Positions 27,351 through 36,348 of a DNA stretch of 64,000 bases are shown here, piece after piece (within the stretch, counting starts at the first letter, position 1; each line of letters begins with the position of its first letter). The position numbers and the translations under genes are program-made. The DNA comes from Anoxybacillus thermarum (GTDB lineage: Bacteria > Bacillota > Bacilli > Bacillales > Anoxybacillaceae): assembly GCF_000836725.1 (NCBI RefSeq), contig NZ_JXTH01000003.1:33090-97089 (forward strand), written 5' to 3'. Below the pieces are notes generated by a model, which saw nothing but the letters and a program-made list of their open reading frames with translations, was not told the DNA's origin and did not search any database.

Positions 27351-27385
27351 AAAAAATCGGGTTAAAAAGAGGCCCGATTTTTTTT
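27351..27385. terminator. Bidirectional terminator between yqhO and yqhP
   Basis: AAAAAATCGGG (27351-27361) pairs with CCCGATTTTTT (27373-27383). Confidence 0.88.
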
Positions 27386-27703
27386 CTTTCCTTTTTTACC
27401 TTCAATGACTGTTAAATGAGTGGCGTGCTTTTTCTTTAAAGCGGTTGGGCGCGGTTGTTTTTTCGACGTCGGCTTCGTTTTTTGATGGTGGAGTTTTTTC
27501 GATTGTTTTACCGCTTTTTTATACGAACGACTAAAGCTTTGTCTTTGTATCCATTTATATATGCCATAAAAGGCAGCTGCGACCAATCCGATGAGAAACA
27601 TTTGTTTTAACAACTGCATCGGATCGTTCCATAGACGATAAGAAAACCCAAAAATAGCGAACACAATAAGCAAAGTGATAAGCGGGAATGGGCGCCGACG
27701 CAA
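27362..27703 (-). CDS. yqhP: YqhP/SA1362-like small membrane protein
   Basis: About 113 residues: two hydrophobic segments at the N-terminus and a strongly basic, lysine-rich C-terminal half. It matches the YqhP family; function unknown. The frame can open with a GTG at 27712, but that GTG touches the AAAGGAGG site; the TTG nine bases downstream has correct spacing and is chosen. It follows yqhQ by about 20 bases and is probably co-transcribed. Confidence 0.8.
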   Translation of the reverse strand: MRRRPFPLITLLIVFAIFGFSYRLWNDPMQLLKQMFLIGLVAAAFYGIYKWIQRQSFSRSYKKAVKQSKKLHHQKTKPTSKKQPRPTALKKKHATHLTVIEGKKGKKKNRASF

Positions 27704-27722
27704 TCGATCCACCTCCTTTATG

Positions 27723-28652
27723 TTACACCACTTCTTCTTGCTCGTTCGTCGCTTCTCCCTCTAACTCAAGCAAACGTTGAAATGATGCGATAGCTACTTC
27801 CACTTGATCGTTAGTCGGTTCTTTCGTTGTTAATAGTTGTAGCCATAAACCAGGGTAGCCAAACCAACGCAACACAGGAACATGACGTAACGCGTTTGTT
27901 AGTTGTAATACTTCAAAAGATAACCCTAATACAACTGGAATGAGTGCTAGTCTATTTAGGACGCGCACCCAAAGCGGTTCGGTCGGGACGAACATGTAAA
28001 CGAATACGCCGATGATGACGGTAAATAAAATGAAGCTGCTGCCACAACGATAATGAAGGCGAGATTGTTGTTGTACATGTTCAACCGTCAACGGTAAACC
28101 ATTTTCGTAGGCATTAATTACTTTATGTTCCGCTCCGTGATATTGAAACAATCGTTTAACGAGTGGCGTGAGCGAAATAAAGTAAATATAACCTAAAAGT
28201 AAAAGAAGTTTGAAACATCCTTCTACAAGTATTTGAGCTGTGTCCGATGGGAAAATCGGTCTCGTTAATTCAGCCAAAAATACAGGAATAAGGGTAAAAA
28301 TAAATTTGCCGAATAGAAACGACAACACGCCGATCAGTGCAACACCTAAAATCATCGTCCATTTGGACGGCGTTTCAGCTTGTAACGTTTCATCTTCGTT
28401 CGGATCGAGATCATATCGTTCGCTCGAAAATTGTAAATGTTTCGATCCGTTCGCACTTGCTTGAATAATGGCAAAAATGCCGCGAAGAAACGGAATTTTT
28501 TTTAATGAAGCAAGCATTTTGTTTGTTTCGCGTGGAACGTGAAAATACTCAATCGAACCGTCTTTGCGGCGAATGGCCGTGACGGAATGATTGCGTCCAG
28601 CAAACATGACACCTTCAATGACCGCTTGCCCACCGTATACGTTTTTGCTCAT
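27723..28652 (-). CDS. yqhQ: DUF1385 membrane protein (YqhQ)
   Basis: A 309-residue membrane protein of the DUF1385 family. Seen: the N-terminal signature YGGQAVIEGVMF, PFLRGIF, at least four membrane helices, and YHGAEHKVINAYE with a later FRCGSSF-like HYRCGSSFI. Function is unsettled; the family occurs widely in Gram-positives and thermophiles. It is divergent from yqhR. Confidence 0.92.
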   Translation of the reverse strand: MSKNVYGGQAVIEGVMFAGRNHSVTAIRRKDGSIEYFHVPRETNKMLASLKKIPFLRGIFAIIQASANGSKHLQFSSERYDLDPNEDETLQAETPSKWTMILGVALIGVLSFLFGKFIFTLIPVFLAELTRPIFPSDTAQILVEGCFKLLLLLGYIYFISLTPLVKRLFQYHGAEHKVINAYENGLPLTVEHVQQQSRLHYRCGSSFILFTVIIGVFVYMFVPTEPLWVRVLNRLALIPVVLGLSFEVLQLTNALRHVPVLRWFGYPGLWLQLLTTKEPTNDQVEVAIASFQRLLELEGEATNEQEEVV

Positions 28653-28737
28653 AAGAAGACACCAACCTATTTTCTTTTTTCTTATATTCTACAAGAAAAC
28701 GATAAAAACCTCTAGGTCGATGTATTGTTTGTATTTG

Positions 28738-28764
28738 TATTGTTTCCAAAAATGAGAAACGATA
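28738..28764. repeat. Inverted repeat between yqhQ and yqhR
   Basis: TATTGTTTC (28738-28746) and GAAACGATA (28756-28764), eight of nine positions symmetric with a 9-base spacer. A second TATTGTTT lies at 28723-28730. Possible operator for the divergent pair; no promoter is clear. Confidence 0.35.
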
Positions 28765-28812
28765 CACATGAGATCCAACATTTTGGACAAGATAAAAACG
28801 GAGGTGATGACT

Positions 28813-29331
28813 GTGCAAACGAAAACAAAACAAGACGCACAACTTGAACAAAACAAGAGAGAAAAACCAATGCCCGTTCTAGCAAAAGTCGCGCTGATCG
28901 GTTTTATTGGGGGCGTGTTTTGGAGCTTCCTTGCATATTGTGCTTATTTTTTTCATTTTACAGAAGTGGCGCCAAATTTTATTTTGCAACCGTGGGCGAT
29001 CGGTGATTGGAAAAACGGGGCGCTCGGTCAGGCGATTGCCATTTTGTTCATTGGGCTCGCTTCGGTCATTGCTGCGCTCCTGTACTACGCTTTCTTAAAA
29101 AATCGTCAAGGCATTTGGCCGGGGGTTGCTTTTGGAATCGGGCTATGGGTGCTTGTTTTTTACGTATTAAATCCCATTTTTCCGCAATTAAAAGCTGTTC
29201 CACAACTTGAGCGAAATACAATTGTAACGATGGTATGCTTTTACATTTTATATGGGATGTTCATCGGTTATTCCATTTCATTTGAAGTTGCAGAGATGAG
29301 GCGACAAAAACAGGTCGATGTGGTAAAATAA
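28813..29331 (+). CDS. yqhR: YqhR family membrane protein
   Basis: A 172-residue protein with a short charged N-terminus and four membrane helices; matches the YqhR family of spore formers, function unknown. GGAGG (28800-28804) points to the GTG at 28813 as start; an ATG at 28807 is too close and the ATG at 28768 lies before the site. It runs into aroQ. Confidence 0.85.
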   Translation: MQTKTKQDAQLEQNKREKPMPVLAKVALIGFIGGVFWSFLAYCAYFFHFTEVAPNFILQPWAIGDWKNGALGQAIAILFIGLASVIAALLYYAFLKNRQGIWPGVAFGIGLWVLVFYVLNPIFPQLKAVPQLERNTIVTMVCFYILYGMFIGYSISFEVAEMRRQKQVDVVK

Positions 29332-29369
29332 CCATATGTATTTTTATCAGTAAAGGGGGGAGAGGGGGA

Positions 29370-29816
29370 ATGGTTCGATTCCTCCTTTTAAACGGTCCGA
29401 ACTTAAATCGTCTCGGTATGAGGGAACCGCACATTTATGGGCATACGACACTTGCTCAACTAGAAAAACAATTAACGGAATTTGCTAGTGAATATGGGGC
29501 GGAGTTGACGTGCTATCAAAGCAATTATGAAGGGGCGTTAATTGACCAAATTCATCGGGCGGAATCGTTATATGACGGGATCGTTTTTAATCCCGGCGCG
29601 TTTACGCATTATAGTTATGCATTGCGTGATGCGATCGCAAGCGTACAGACGCCAGTCATTGAAGTACATATTTCAAACATTCATGCAAGAGAGCCGTTTC
29701 GGCATCAATCTGTTTTAGCTCCTGTGACAGCAGGACAAATTGTCGGACTTGGTATAAACGGATATCGGTTGGCGATTTTAGCGTTGCTTGATATGGTTGA
29801 AGGGAAGGGGAAATAA
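29370..29816 (+). CDS. aroQ: 3-dehydroquinate dehydratase, type II
   Basis: Third step of the shikimate pathway. Seen: LNGPNLNRLGMREP at the start, active-site loop with Arg and Tyr, SNYEGALIDQIH, NPGAFTHYSYALRDA and EVHISNIHAREPFR. Length 148 is normal for the dodecameric type II enzyme. A long G-rich ribosome-binding site precedes it; it is three bases from yqhT. Confidence 0.96.
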   Translation: MVRFLLLNGPNLNRLGMREPHIYGHTTLAQLEKQLTEFASEYGAELTCYQSNYEGALIDQIHRAESLYDGIVFNPGAFTHYSYALRDAIASVQTPVIEVHISNIHAREPFRHQSVLAPVTAGQIVGLGINGYRLAILALLDMVEGKGK

Positions 29817-29818
29817 CA

Positions 29819-30880
29819 TTGGATAAAGTACAAAAACTTCGTGCGCAATTTGCAGAGTACGGCATTGACGGATTTCTTATTACAAACGAATATAACCGAC
29901 GCTATATGACAAATTTTACAGGAACAGCGGGCGTCGTTTTGATTAGCGAAACAGATGCGGTATTTATTACGGACTTTCGCTATGTCGAACAGGCGATGCG
30001 CCAAATTGAAGGATATGAAATTGTCCAACATACGCAAACGCTTATTGAAGAAGTGGCAAAACAAGTGGAGCGATTAGGTATTCAAAAGCTTGGATTTGAG
30101 CAAGACGATCTTTCGTATGCAACGTTCTCATCATACGAAAAAGCGCTCAAAACAACGCTTATCCCGGTTTCCGGTGCGGTTGAAAAGTTACGCTTGATTA
30201 AGTCGGAAGCAGAGATTAAGATATTAAAGGAAGCAGCCGAGATTGCCGATGCCGCCTTTCGTCATATTCTTGATTTTATTCGTCCGGGTGTGCGCGAAAT
30301 AGACGTGGCAAATGAGCTAGAATTTTTTATGCGCAAACAAGGGGCGACAAGTTCATCATTTGACATCATCGTTGCATCTGGTGTGCGCTCAGCGTTGCCA
30401 CATGGGGTAGCGACAGAGAAAGTGATTGAAAAAGGCGAGCTCGTCACGCTTGATTTTGGCGCATATTATAAAGGATACTGCTCTGACATCACGAGAACCG
30501 TTGCAGTTGGCGAAGTAAGCGACGAGTTAAAGCGCATATACGATGTCGTGTTACAAGCCCAGCTTCGTGGTGTCGAACATATTCGTGCAGGAATGACAGG
30601 CCGAGAGGCAGATGCGCTTACGCGCGATTACATTTCTGCTTGCGGATTTGGTGAGTATTTTGGGCATTCCACAGGCCATGGACTCGGCATGGAAGTGCAC
30701 GAAACGCCGGCGCTGTCGATGCGTTCGGATACTGTGCTACAGCCGGGGATGGTTGTGACGGTCGAACCGGGCATTTACATAGCAGGATTGGGCGGTGTTC
30801 GCATTGAAGATGACATCGTTATTACAGAAGATGGCAATGAGCGGCTCACTCTTTCACCAAAAGATCTCATTACTTTATAG
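29819..30880 (+). CDS. yqhT: M24-family Xaa-Pro aminopeptidase/dipeptidase
   Basis: A 353-residue metallopeptidase releasing residues next to proline. Seen: creatinase-type N-terminal domain (DGFLITNEYNRRYMTNFTG), then the pita-bread domain with metal ligands in LDFGAYYKGYCSDITRT (two Asp), GHSTGHGLG (His), TVEPGIY (Glu) and GGVRIEDD (Glu). The start is TTG after AAGGGAAGGGG. In bacilli it regularly precedes efp, fitting a link with proline-rich protein turnover. Confidence 0.93.
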   Translation: MDKVQKLRAQFAEYGIDGFLITNEYNRRYMTNFTGTAGVVLISETDAVFITDFRYVEQAMRQIEGYEIVQHTQTLIEEVAKQVERLGIQKLGFEQDDLSYATFSSYEKALKTTLIPVSGAVEKLRLIKSEAEIKILKEAAEIADAAFRHILDFIRPGVREIDVANELEFFMRKQGATSSSFDIIVASGVRSALPHGVATEKVIEKGELVTLDFGAYYKGYCSDITRTVAVGEVSDELKRIYDVVLQAQLRGVEHIRAGMTGREADALTRDYISACGFGEYFGHSTGHGLGMEVHETPALSMRSDTVLQPGMVVTVEPGIYIAGLGGVRIEDDIVITEDGNERLTLSPKDLITL

Positions 30881-30898
30881 ACGTAGGAGGAAATGAAC

Positions 30899-31456
30899 AT
30901 GATTTCAGTAAACGATTTTCGTACAGGTTTAACGATTGAAGTAGATGGTGACATTTGGCGTGTCATCGAGTTCCAACATGTGAAACCAGGAAAAGGAGCT
31001 GCGTTCGTTCGTTCCAAACTTCGCAACTTGCGCACTGGTGCGATTCAAGAAAAGACGTTCCGCGCGGGTGAAAAAGTAAACAAAGCACAAATCGACAACC
31101 GTAAAATGCAATATTTATATGCAAACGGCGATCAACATGTATTCATGGATATGGAATCGTATGAGCAAATCGAACTTCCTGCAAAACAAATTGAGCATGA
31201 ATTAAAGTTTTTAAAAGAAAACATGGAAGTATTTATTATGATGTATCAAGGCGAAACGATTGGGGTCGAGTTGCCAAACACAGTTGAGTTAAAAGTTGTT
31301 GAAACAGAGCCAGGTATTAAAGGGGATACAGCATCTGGCGGTTCAAAACCAGCAACGTTAGAAACGGGTCTTGTCGTTCAAGTGCCATTCTTCGTCAACG
31401 AAGGCGACGTATTAATTATTAACACAACAGACGGCACATACGTATCACGTGCGTAA
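30899..31456 (+). CDS. efp: Translation elongation factor P
   Basis: Relieves ribosome stalling at polyproline. Seen: 185 residues in three beta-barrel domains, [17 protein letters not shown] start, and Lys32 in KPGKGAAF, the residue that carries 5-aminopentanol in B. subtilis. An in-frame ATG at 30893 is only three bases from AGGAGG; the next at 30899 has good spacing and matches B. subtilis exactly. Confidence 0.97.
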   Translation: MISVNDFRTGLTIEVDGDIWRVIEFQHVKPGKGAAFVRSKLRNLRTGAIQEKTFRAGEKVNKAQIDNRKMQYLYANGDQHVFMDMESYEQIELPAKQIEHELKFLKENMEVFIMMYQGETIGVELPNTVELKVVETEPGIKGDTASGGSKPATLETGLVVQVPFFVNEGDVLIINTTDGTYVSRA

Positions 31457-31478
31457 TGAAAAATTGTAAAAGTTAAGG

Positions 31479-31513
31479 ATTCAGCTTGTCGAAAGTCGAC
31501 AAGCTGAATTTTG
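31479..31513 (+). terminator. Hairpin terminator after efp
   Basis: ATTCAGCTTGTCGA (31479-31492) and TCGACAAGCTGAAT (31496-31509) form a perfect 14-bp stem; the T-tract is short. Confidence 0.7.
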
Positions 31514-31526
31514 TATATGTAAGCTT

Positions 31527-32009
31527 TTAGAGGTTCAATACCATTCTTATCGTCTTTAAAACATGACCTTCAAACTCCTCATCAAATTCTTTTACAACTT
31601 TAAATCCTTTAGCTTCATAGAAGGTTTTTCCAATTTGATTATCTTTTTCAACATTGACATAAATTTCATTTACACCGTTTATTTGCATCCCTTTTTGTAA
31701 CAAGGCTGAGCCGATTCCTCTGCCTTGTTGTTCTGGATGAACATAAATAGCCCATAATTCAACCTTTCCATCTTCTCTCACTGAAGAAAAATTAGCAAAT
31801 CCTACAATGTTGTTTTCTACTTCAGCTACAAAAAGAGTAGAGTGTTGTAATCGTTGTTTCATTCGCTCGTCGCTGTAAGCCGATTTTAAAAAATTTTCTT
31901 GCACATCTGAAGGAATAACACCCTCGTAAGTAGCATTCCAAGTTACTTTCGCTATATCTTGAACTTGTTTTATATCTTCTTGTTTCATTTTACGAATGAT
32001 GTATATCAT
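31527..32009 (-). CDS. GNAT-family N-acetyltransferase
   Basis: A 160-residue acetyl-CoA-dependent acetyltransferase of unknown substrate. Seen: GNAT core with VELWAIYVHPEQQGRGIGSALL (P-loop QQGRGIG, named by parts) and the late NVEKDNQIGKTFYEAKGF typical of small-molecule GNATs. Two ATGs lie further upstream (32027, 32015); AAGGAG spacing favours 32009. The gene is visibly more A/T-rich than its neighbours and breaks the usual efp-yqhV order, so it was probably acquired. From 32010 to 32238 I see no gene. Confidence 0.88.
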   Translation of the reverse strand: MIYIIRKMKQEDIKQVQDIAKVTWNATYEGVIPSDVQENFLKSAYSDERMKQRLQHSTLFVAEVENNIVGFANFSSVREDGKVELWAIYVHPEQQGRGIGSALLQKGMQINGVNEIYVNVEKDNQIGKTFYEAKGFKVVKEFDEEFEGHVLKTIRMVLNL

Positions 32010-32238
32010 CTTCATTATCTCCTTCATTTGTTATTTAGCATACCGTTTGATGTCCCATCCTTCACTAAAACAATTAGCAAAAAGTTTCTTCACTTAATTA
32101 TGACGTTTCACACTATTATTGTATGATTTATCCTTTTTATCTACAAACACATTTCCTGATGAATTTTTCCTTTCTATACTTCTGAATTCACTTATTTCAG
32201 CATACGTTGTACTAGCACGGTTGTACAAGGAGGATGCG

Positions 32239-32508
32239 ATGAAAATTGATGCAACTGTTTGGACGATGGCGAGTTTACGTTTTTTATCTGCAGCCATTGA
32301 ATTATGTGCAGCGATTGTCATGTTGTCGCTCAATGATGTAAAAAAGGCAATTGCCGTCAATACATTGCTTGCCGTCGTTGGTCCAACTATTTTTTTAGTC
32401 GTTATGATGATTGGTCTTGTTGCAGTGGCAAACGAGCTGTCATTGTTTAAGCTCGTATGGATTGGTGCAGGAGTCATATGTATATTCATAGGCATATATG
32501 TCGTGAAG
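32239..32508 (+). CDS. yqhV: YqhV family membrane protein
   Basis: A 90-residue, three-helix membrane protein that precedes spoIIIAA in most bacilli. The start ATG follows AAGGAGG directly; the open frame upstream to 32119 has no ribosome-binding site. Conserved: SLRFLSAAIEL, NTLLAVVGPTIFL and MIGLVAVANELS. The stop codon TAA is at about 32509-32511. Function unknown. Confidence 0.85.
32473..32500 (+). promoter_or_regulatory. Possible sigma-E promoter of spoIIIA within yqhV
   Basis: GTCATATG (32473-32480) and CATATATG (32493-32500) resemble sigma-E -35 and -10 boxes (consensus about KMATATT and CATACANT), but the 12-base spacer is short. Location matches B. subtilis, where spoIIIA is transcribed by sigma-E. 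Confidence 0.35.
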
Positions 32509-32524
32509 TAAAGGAGGGAAGAGG

Positions 32525-33448
32525 ATGAAAGCGGTGTTTGATCTGTTGCCTAAGGGGATCGTTCATGCGATTCAATCATTGCCTATCGCTTCTCAGTTTA
32601 CGATTGAAGAAATTCGCATTCGCATCGAACGACCGCTTGAAGTCATTGCTGGTGGGAGATCGTACATATGTCCGCATGTCGTACAAATGGGAGAAGGAAT
32701 CGAACTATTAAATAAATTAAGCCAATATTCTCTCTACACAATCGAAGAAGAGCTGAAAAAAGGCTACATTACTATTCAAGGTGGACATCGCGTCGGTTTA
32801 GCTGGAAAAGTGATTGTAGAAGATGGAAAAGTAAAAGCGATTCGACATATTACATCGTTCAATATTCGAATGGCTCGGCAGCAAATCGGCATGGCTGTTC
32901 CCCTTCTCCCTTATTTATACGACGGTCGGTGGCTTAATACGATGATTATCGGTGCACCTCAAACAGGAAAAACAACGCTCCTTCGTGATGTTGCACGCAT
33001 CGTCAGCAGCGGGGTGACAGAGCGGCGTATTGCTCCTCAAAAAGTTGGCATCGTCGACGAACGATCAGAAATTGCCGGCTGTGTCAAAGGCATTCCGCAA
33101 TTTACATTCGGCTATCGCGTCGATGTGCTCGATGCATGCCCGAAAGCGGAAGGGATGATGATGATGATCCGTTCGATGAGCCCAGATGTTTTAATTGTTG
33201 ATGAAATTGGAAGTGAAGCGGATTGTACGGCCATTTTGGAAGCGGTGCATGCAGGAGTTGGCTTATTTATGACAGCGCACGGTCGCCATATGGCTGACAT
33301 CGTGAAACGTCCAGCGCTGCGTCCGATTATGGAACAAGCTATATTTGAACGATTTGTTGAATTAACAAATGTCGGACGTCCAGGAACGATTCAAGCGATT
33401 CGTGATTCACATGGGCGCGATATATATCGAAAGATGGGCGTGATGTGA
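32525..33448 (+). CDS. spoIIIAA: Stage III sporulation ATPase SpoIIIAA
   Basis: Mother-cell ATPase of the SpoIIIA-SpoIIQ channel joining mother cell and forespore. 307 residues; secretion-ATPase fold with Walker A GAPQTGKTT (143-151), DERSEIAG, and Walker B-like DVLIVDEIG. First gene of the eight-gene operon; it ends one base before spoIIIAB. Confidence 0.96.
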   Translation: MKAVFDLLPKGIVHAIQSLPIASQFTIEEIRIRIERPLEVIAGGRSYICPHVVQMGEGIELLNKLSQYSLYTIEEELKKGYITIQGGHRVGLAGKVIVEDGKVKAIRHITSFNIRMARQQIGMAVPLLPYLYDGRWLNTMIIGAPQTGKTTLLRDVARIVSSGVTERRIAPQKVGIVDERSEIAGCVKGIPQFTFGYRVDVLDACPKAEGMMMMIRSMSPDVLIVDEIGSEADCTAILEAVHAGVGLFMTAHGRHMADIVKRPALRPIMEQAIFERFVELTNVGRPGTIQAIRDSHGRDIYRKMGVM

Positions 33449-33961
33449 ATGAAATGGATTGGAGCGATATGTATTATATTAGCAACGACATGGTCAGGAT
33501 TTGAAGCGTCGCGACTTTTAAGAGAGCGCACAAAACAGTTGCGCCAATTAAAAATGGCGTTGCAGTCGTTGGAAGCAGAAATTATGTACGGGCATACACC
33601 GTTAATGGACGCTTCTCTTCGATTATCACAGCAACTATCGCGACCGTTATCATGGTTGTTTGAATCGTTTGCGCATAAATTGCAAAAAGGAACGATGAAC
33701 GCTCGCCAAGCGTGGGAAGAAAGCTTGCATGAAGTATGGAAAATGACCGCCTTAAAAGAAGGAGAGTTTGAGATTATGAAACAGTTTGGCGAGACGCTTG
33801 GACAGTACGATCATGAAATTCAACAAAATTACATTCGTTTAACGATGGTGCATTTAGAGCGAGAAGAAGGGGATGCCACGGAAAAACAGCAACGGTATGA
33901 AAAAATGATGAAAAGTTTAGGAGTATTAACCGGCATTCTCATCGTGCTTTTACTCATATAG
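33449..33961 (+). CDS. spoIIIAB: Stage III sporulation protein SpoIIIAB
   Basis: A 170-residue membrane protein with a helix at each end and a helical cytoplasmic part related to GspF/T2SSF proteins; likely partner of the SpoIIIAA ATPase. Conserved: LRQLKMALQSLEAEIMYG and the C-terminal GVLTGILIVLLLI helix. It begins at the base after the spoIIIAA stop, so translation is coupled. Confidence 0.95.
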   Translation: MKWIGAICIILATTWSGFEASRLLRERTKQLRQLKMALQSLEAEIMYGHTPLMDASLRLSQQLSRPLSWLFESFAHKLQKGTMNARQAWEESLHEVWKMTALKEGEFEIMKQFGETLGQYDHEIQQNYIRLTMVHLEREEGDATEKQQRYEKMMKSLGVLTGILIVLLLI

Positions 33962-33976
33962 AGGAGGACATTCAAA

Positions 33977-34183
33977 ATGGGCGTTGACGTAGATTTAATT
34001 TTTCGCATTGCTGGCGTAGGGATTGTCGTTGCTTTTTTGCATACCGTTTTAGAAGGATTTGGAAAAAAGGAATATGCTCAATGGGTGACGCTGCTAGGAT
34101 TTATTTATATCCTGTTTTTAGTTATTTCGATCGTCCAAGATTTATTTCAAAAAATTAAATCTGTTTTTTTGTTCCAAAGTTAG
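33977..34183 (+). CDS. spoIIIAC: Stage III sporulation protein SpoIIIAC
   Basis: A 68-residue protein with two membrane helices (GVGIVVAFLHTVL and WVTLLGFIYILFLV) and the conserved end KIKSVFLFQS. Its TAG stop is in the same frame as spoIIIAD, with only four sense codons between the stop and the presumed spoIIIAD start. Confidence 0.95.
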   Translation: MGVDVDLIFRIAGVGIVVAFLHTVLEGFGKKEYAQWVTLLGFIYILFLVISIVQDLFQKIKSVFLFQS

Positions 34184-34195
34184 GAGGGAGTACCC

Positions 34196-34591
34196 ATTGA
34201 TATTTTACAAATTGTCGGGCTTGGGCTTATCGCCACGTTTTTAGTGACGATTTTAAACGAACATAAGTCGAATATTTCACTTTTGCTGACCGTTTTTGTC
34301 GGAACAGTTATTTTTTTATTTTTAATTGATCGCATTCAAGACATTTTTCGCATGGTTCAAACGTTAGCAAATGAAGCGCACGTTCAAACGGTATACGTTG
34401 AAACGATATTAAAAATTATTGGCATCGCATATATTGCGGAGTTTGGTGCACAAATTTCTAAAGATGCCGGGCAAGGAGCGATTGCTGGAAAAATTGAACT
34501 AGGTGGAAAAATTTTAATTTTAGCAATGGCCATCCCAATTTTAACAGCTCTTATTGAAACGATTTTAAGCTTTCTTCCGATGAAGGGGTGA
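34196..34591 (+). CDS. spoIIIAD: Stage III sporulation protein SpoIIIAD, apparent ATT start
   Basis: A 131-residue, four-helix membrane protein; SpoIIIAC/D form part of the channel base. Conserved: DILQIVGLGLIATFL at the N-terminus and FGAQISKDAGQGAIAGKIELGGK. After the in-frame TAG of spoIIIAC (34181-34183) there is no ATG, GTG or TTG in frame before a GTG at 34244, which would delete the first membrane helix and has no ribosome-binding site. An ATT at 34196 lies seven bases after AGGAGGG and gives the expected N-terminus (aligned with the third codon of B. subtilis), so ATT is taken as the initiator. Confidence 0.8.
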   Translation: MDILQIVGLGLIATFLVTILNEHKSNISLLLTVFVGTVIFLFLIDRIQDIFRMVQTLANEAHVQTVYVETILKIIGIAYIAEFGAQISKDAGQGAIAGKIELGGKILILAMAIPILTALIETILSFLPMKG

Positions 34592-34595
34592 TGAC

Positions 34596-35756
34596 ATGAG
34601 GCGCGCTCCCATTTTATTTTTCTTTCTCCTTTTTTTCTTGCCTTCCGTTGTACAAGCATCACCGCCAACAAATGAATTAGTCAAACAACAAGCTGAACAA
34701 GTTGGTGTGGAGTCTATTAAACAATATTGGGATCATATCGTGCAACAGTATGGAGGATTATTGCCTGAAAGTCAAAAAGGATCTTTTTGGCAGTTTATAA
34801 ATGGTGAGAAACAACTATCGCTCAGTGAATGGTTGCAGGCGTTTATGAAATTTTTATTGTACGAGCTGATGGCAAATGGAAAATTGCTTGGCACACTAAT
34901 TTTATTAACGGTATTTAGTTTATTTTTACAATCGTTACAAAACGCGTTTTCGCATCATGCTGTCAGCAAAGTCGCACATGCGGTTGTTTATATGGTGCTG
35001 ATGATTATTGCGCTAAACAGCTTTCACGTTGCTGTCACGTACGCAAAGGAAGCCATTCAGACGATGACGAGTTTTATGATCGCTCTTTTACCGATTTTGC
35101 TTGCGCTTATGGCGTCATCAGGCGGTGTTGTATCCGTAGCTTTTTTTCATCCGATTGTCTTGTTTTTTATGAATATCACAGGAACGATTATTGAACATTT
35201 TTCATTGCCGCTTCTATTTTTAGCAACGATTTTAAGCATTGTTAGTTTATTGAGCGAACATTATAAAGTAACAAAATTAGCAGATTTGTTGCGCAACATT
35301 AGCATCGGTTCACTTGGTGTGATGCTCACCATTTTTTTCGGTGTATTGTCCGTTAAGGGAGCGACAACAGCTATTGCCGATGGGATTGCGATACGAGCCG
35401 CTAAATTTGTGGCAGGAAACTTTATTCCAATTATCGGGCGAATGTTTACGGATGCGGCAGATACAGTTGTGACCGCTTCCGTCTTATTAAAAAATACAGT
35501 CGGCTTGTTCGGTGTCACTTTATTGCTTCTTATTGCTGCGTTTCCAGCGATCAAAATTTTAGTCATCGCTCTCATTTATCAACTAGCTGCTGCGATATTG
35601 CAACCGATGGGGGGAGGTATCGTTATCTCTTGCTTGAGCGTGATCAGCAAAAGCATGATGCATGTACTCACCGCCCTCGTGATTGTATCGCTTATGTTTT
35701 TTTTAAGCATGACAGTTATTATTGCAGCAGGGAATTTAACGATGATGGTTCGCTGA
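34596..35756 (+). CDS. spoIIIAE: Stage III sporulation protein SpoIIIAE
   Basis: A 386-residue polytopic membrane protein with an N-terminal signal sequence (RRAPILFFFLLFFLPSVVQA) and about seven later helices. Conserved: SFMIALLPILLALMASSGG and QPMGGGIVISCLS. It is the largest membrane component of the SpoIIIA complex; its exact role is unknown. The ATG follows AAGGGGTGATG. Confidence 0.95.
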   Translation: MRRAPILFFFLLFFLPSVVQASPPTNELVKQQAEQVGVESIKQYWDHIVQQYGGLLPESQKGSFWQFINGEKQLSLSEWLQAFMKFLLYELMANGKLLGTLILLTVFSLFLQSLQNAFSHHAVSKVAHAVVYMVLMIIALNSFHVAVTYAKEAIQTMTSFMIALLPILLALMASSGGVVSVAFFHPIVLFFMNITGTIIEHFSLPLLFLATILSIVSLLSEHYKVTKLADLLRNISIGSLGVMLTIFFGVLSVKGATTAIADGIAIRAAKFVAGNFIPIIGRMFTDAADTVVTASVLLKNTVGLFGVTLLLLIAAFPAIKILVIALIYQLAAAILQPMGGGIVISCLSVISKSMMHVLTALVIVSLMFFLSMTVIIAAGNLTMMVR

Positions 35757-35772
35757 AAGGAGAATAGACGTT

Positions 35773-36342
35773 GTGGGACTGTTGACTGAGTGGATTTCCC
35801 ATATCATTACATTCATCTTGCTCGCCGTTGTCATAGAACTCATTTTGCCAAACGGTTCATTTCAAAAATACGTCAAGATGGTTGTCGGTTTATTGTTTAT
35901 TTTCATTTTATTTTCTCCGCTTCTTCGGTTATTTCATGGGGATGTAAATACATGGTTTGCCTCAATTCAGCAACAACAACATGCAACGCTTGAAAATGAC
36001 ATTGAAAAAAAGAAAAAAGAAATACAAGCCTCACAACGTGCATATATTTTAGAACAAATGGCTGTCCAGCTAAAGAACATAGCGGCTGAGGAGTTGATGC
36101 GCACATATGGTTTAACGGTGACGGACATTTCATTAACAATTGCGGAGTCGGACCAAATCCCCCCTCAGATTGAGGCGATCACGGTGGAGTTAGCAGAAGA
36201 AACGACTTCTGTTGTTAAACCGATTCGCATTCAATCTTTGCCGTCGATCACAGAAAAACACGACGACATTGCCCGCTTTTTAGCACAAATGTGGGGAGTA
36301 GATCCACAGATGATTACGATTCATCTTGAAAGGAGGGAGTAG
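35773..36342 (+). CDS. spoIIIAF: Stage III sporulation protein SpoIIIAF
   Basis: A 189-residue protein: two N-terminal membrane helices, a helical segment, and a soluble ring-building-motif domain at the C-terminus (TVELAEETT ... IARFLAQMWG). The start codon is GTG after AAAGGAG. Part of the channel's membrane ring set. Confidence 0.93.
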   Translation: MGLLTEWISHIITFILLAVVIELILPNGSFQKYVKMVVGLLFIFILFSPLLRLFHGDVNTWFASIQQQQHATLENDIEKKKKEIQASQRAYILEQMAVQLKNIAAEELMRTYGLTVTDISLTIAESDQIPPQIEAITVELAEETTSVVKPIRIQSLPSITEKHDDIARFLAQMWGVDPQMITIHLERRE

Positions 36343-36348
36343 GGAGGG

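Noticed and set aside
34244..34591. GTG at 34244 as the spoIIIAD start
   Set aside because: It has no ribosome-binding site and would remove the conserved first helix (DILQIVGLGLIATFL).
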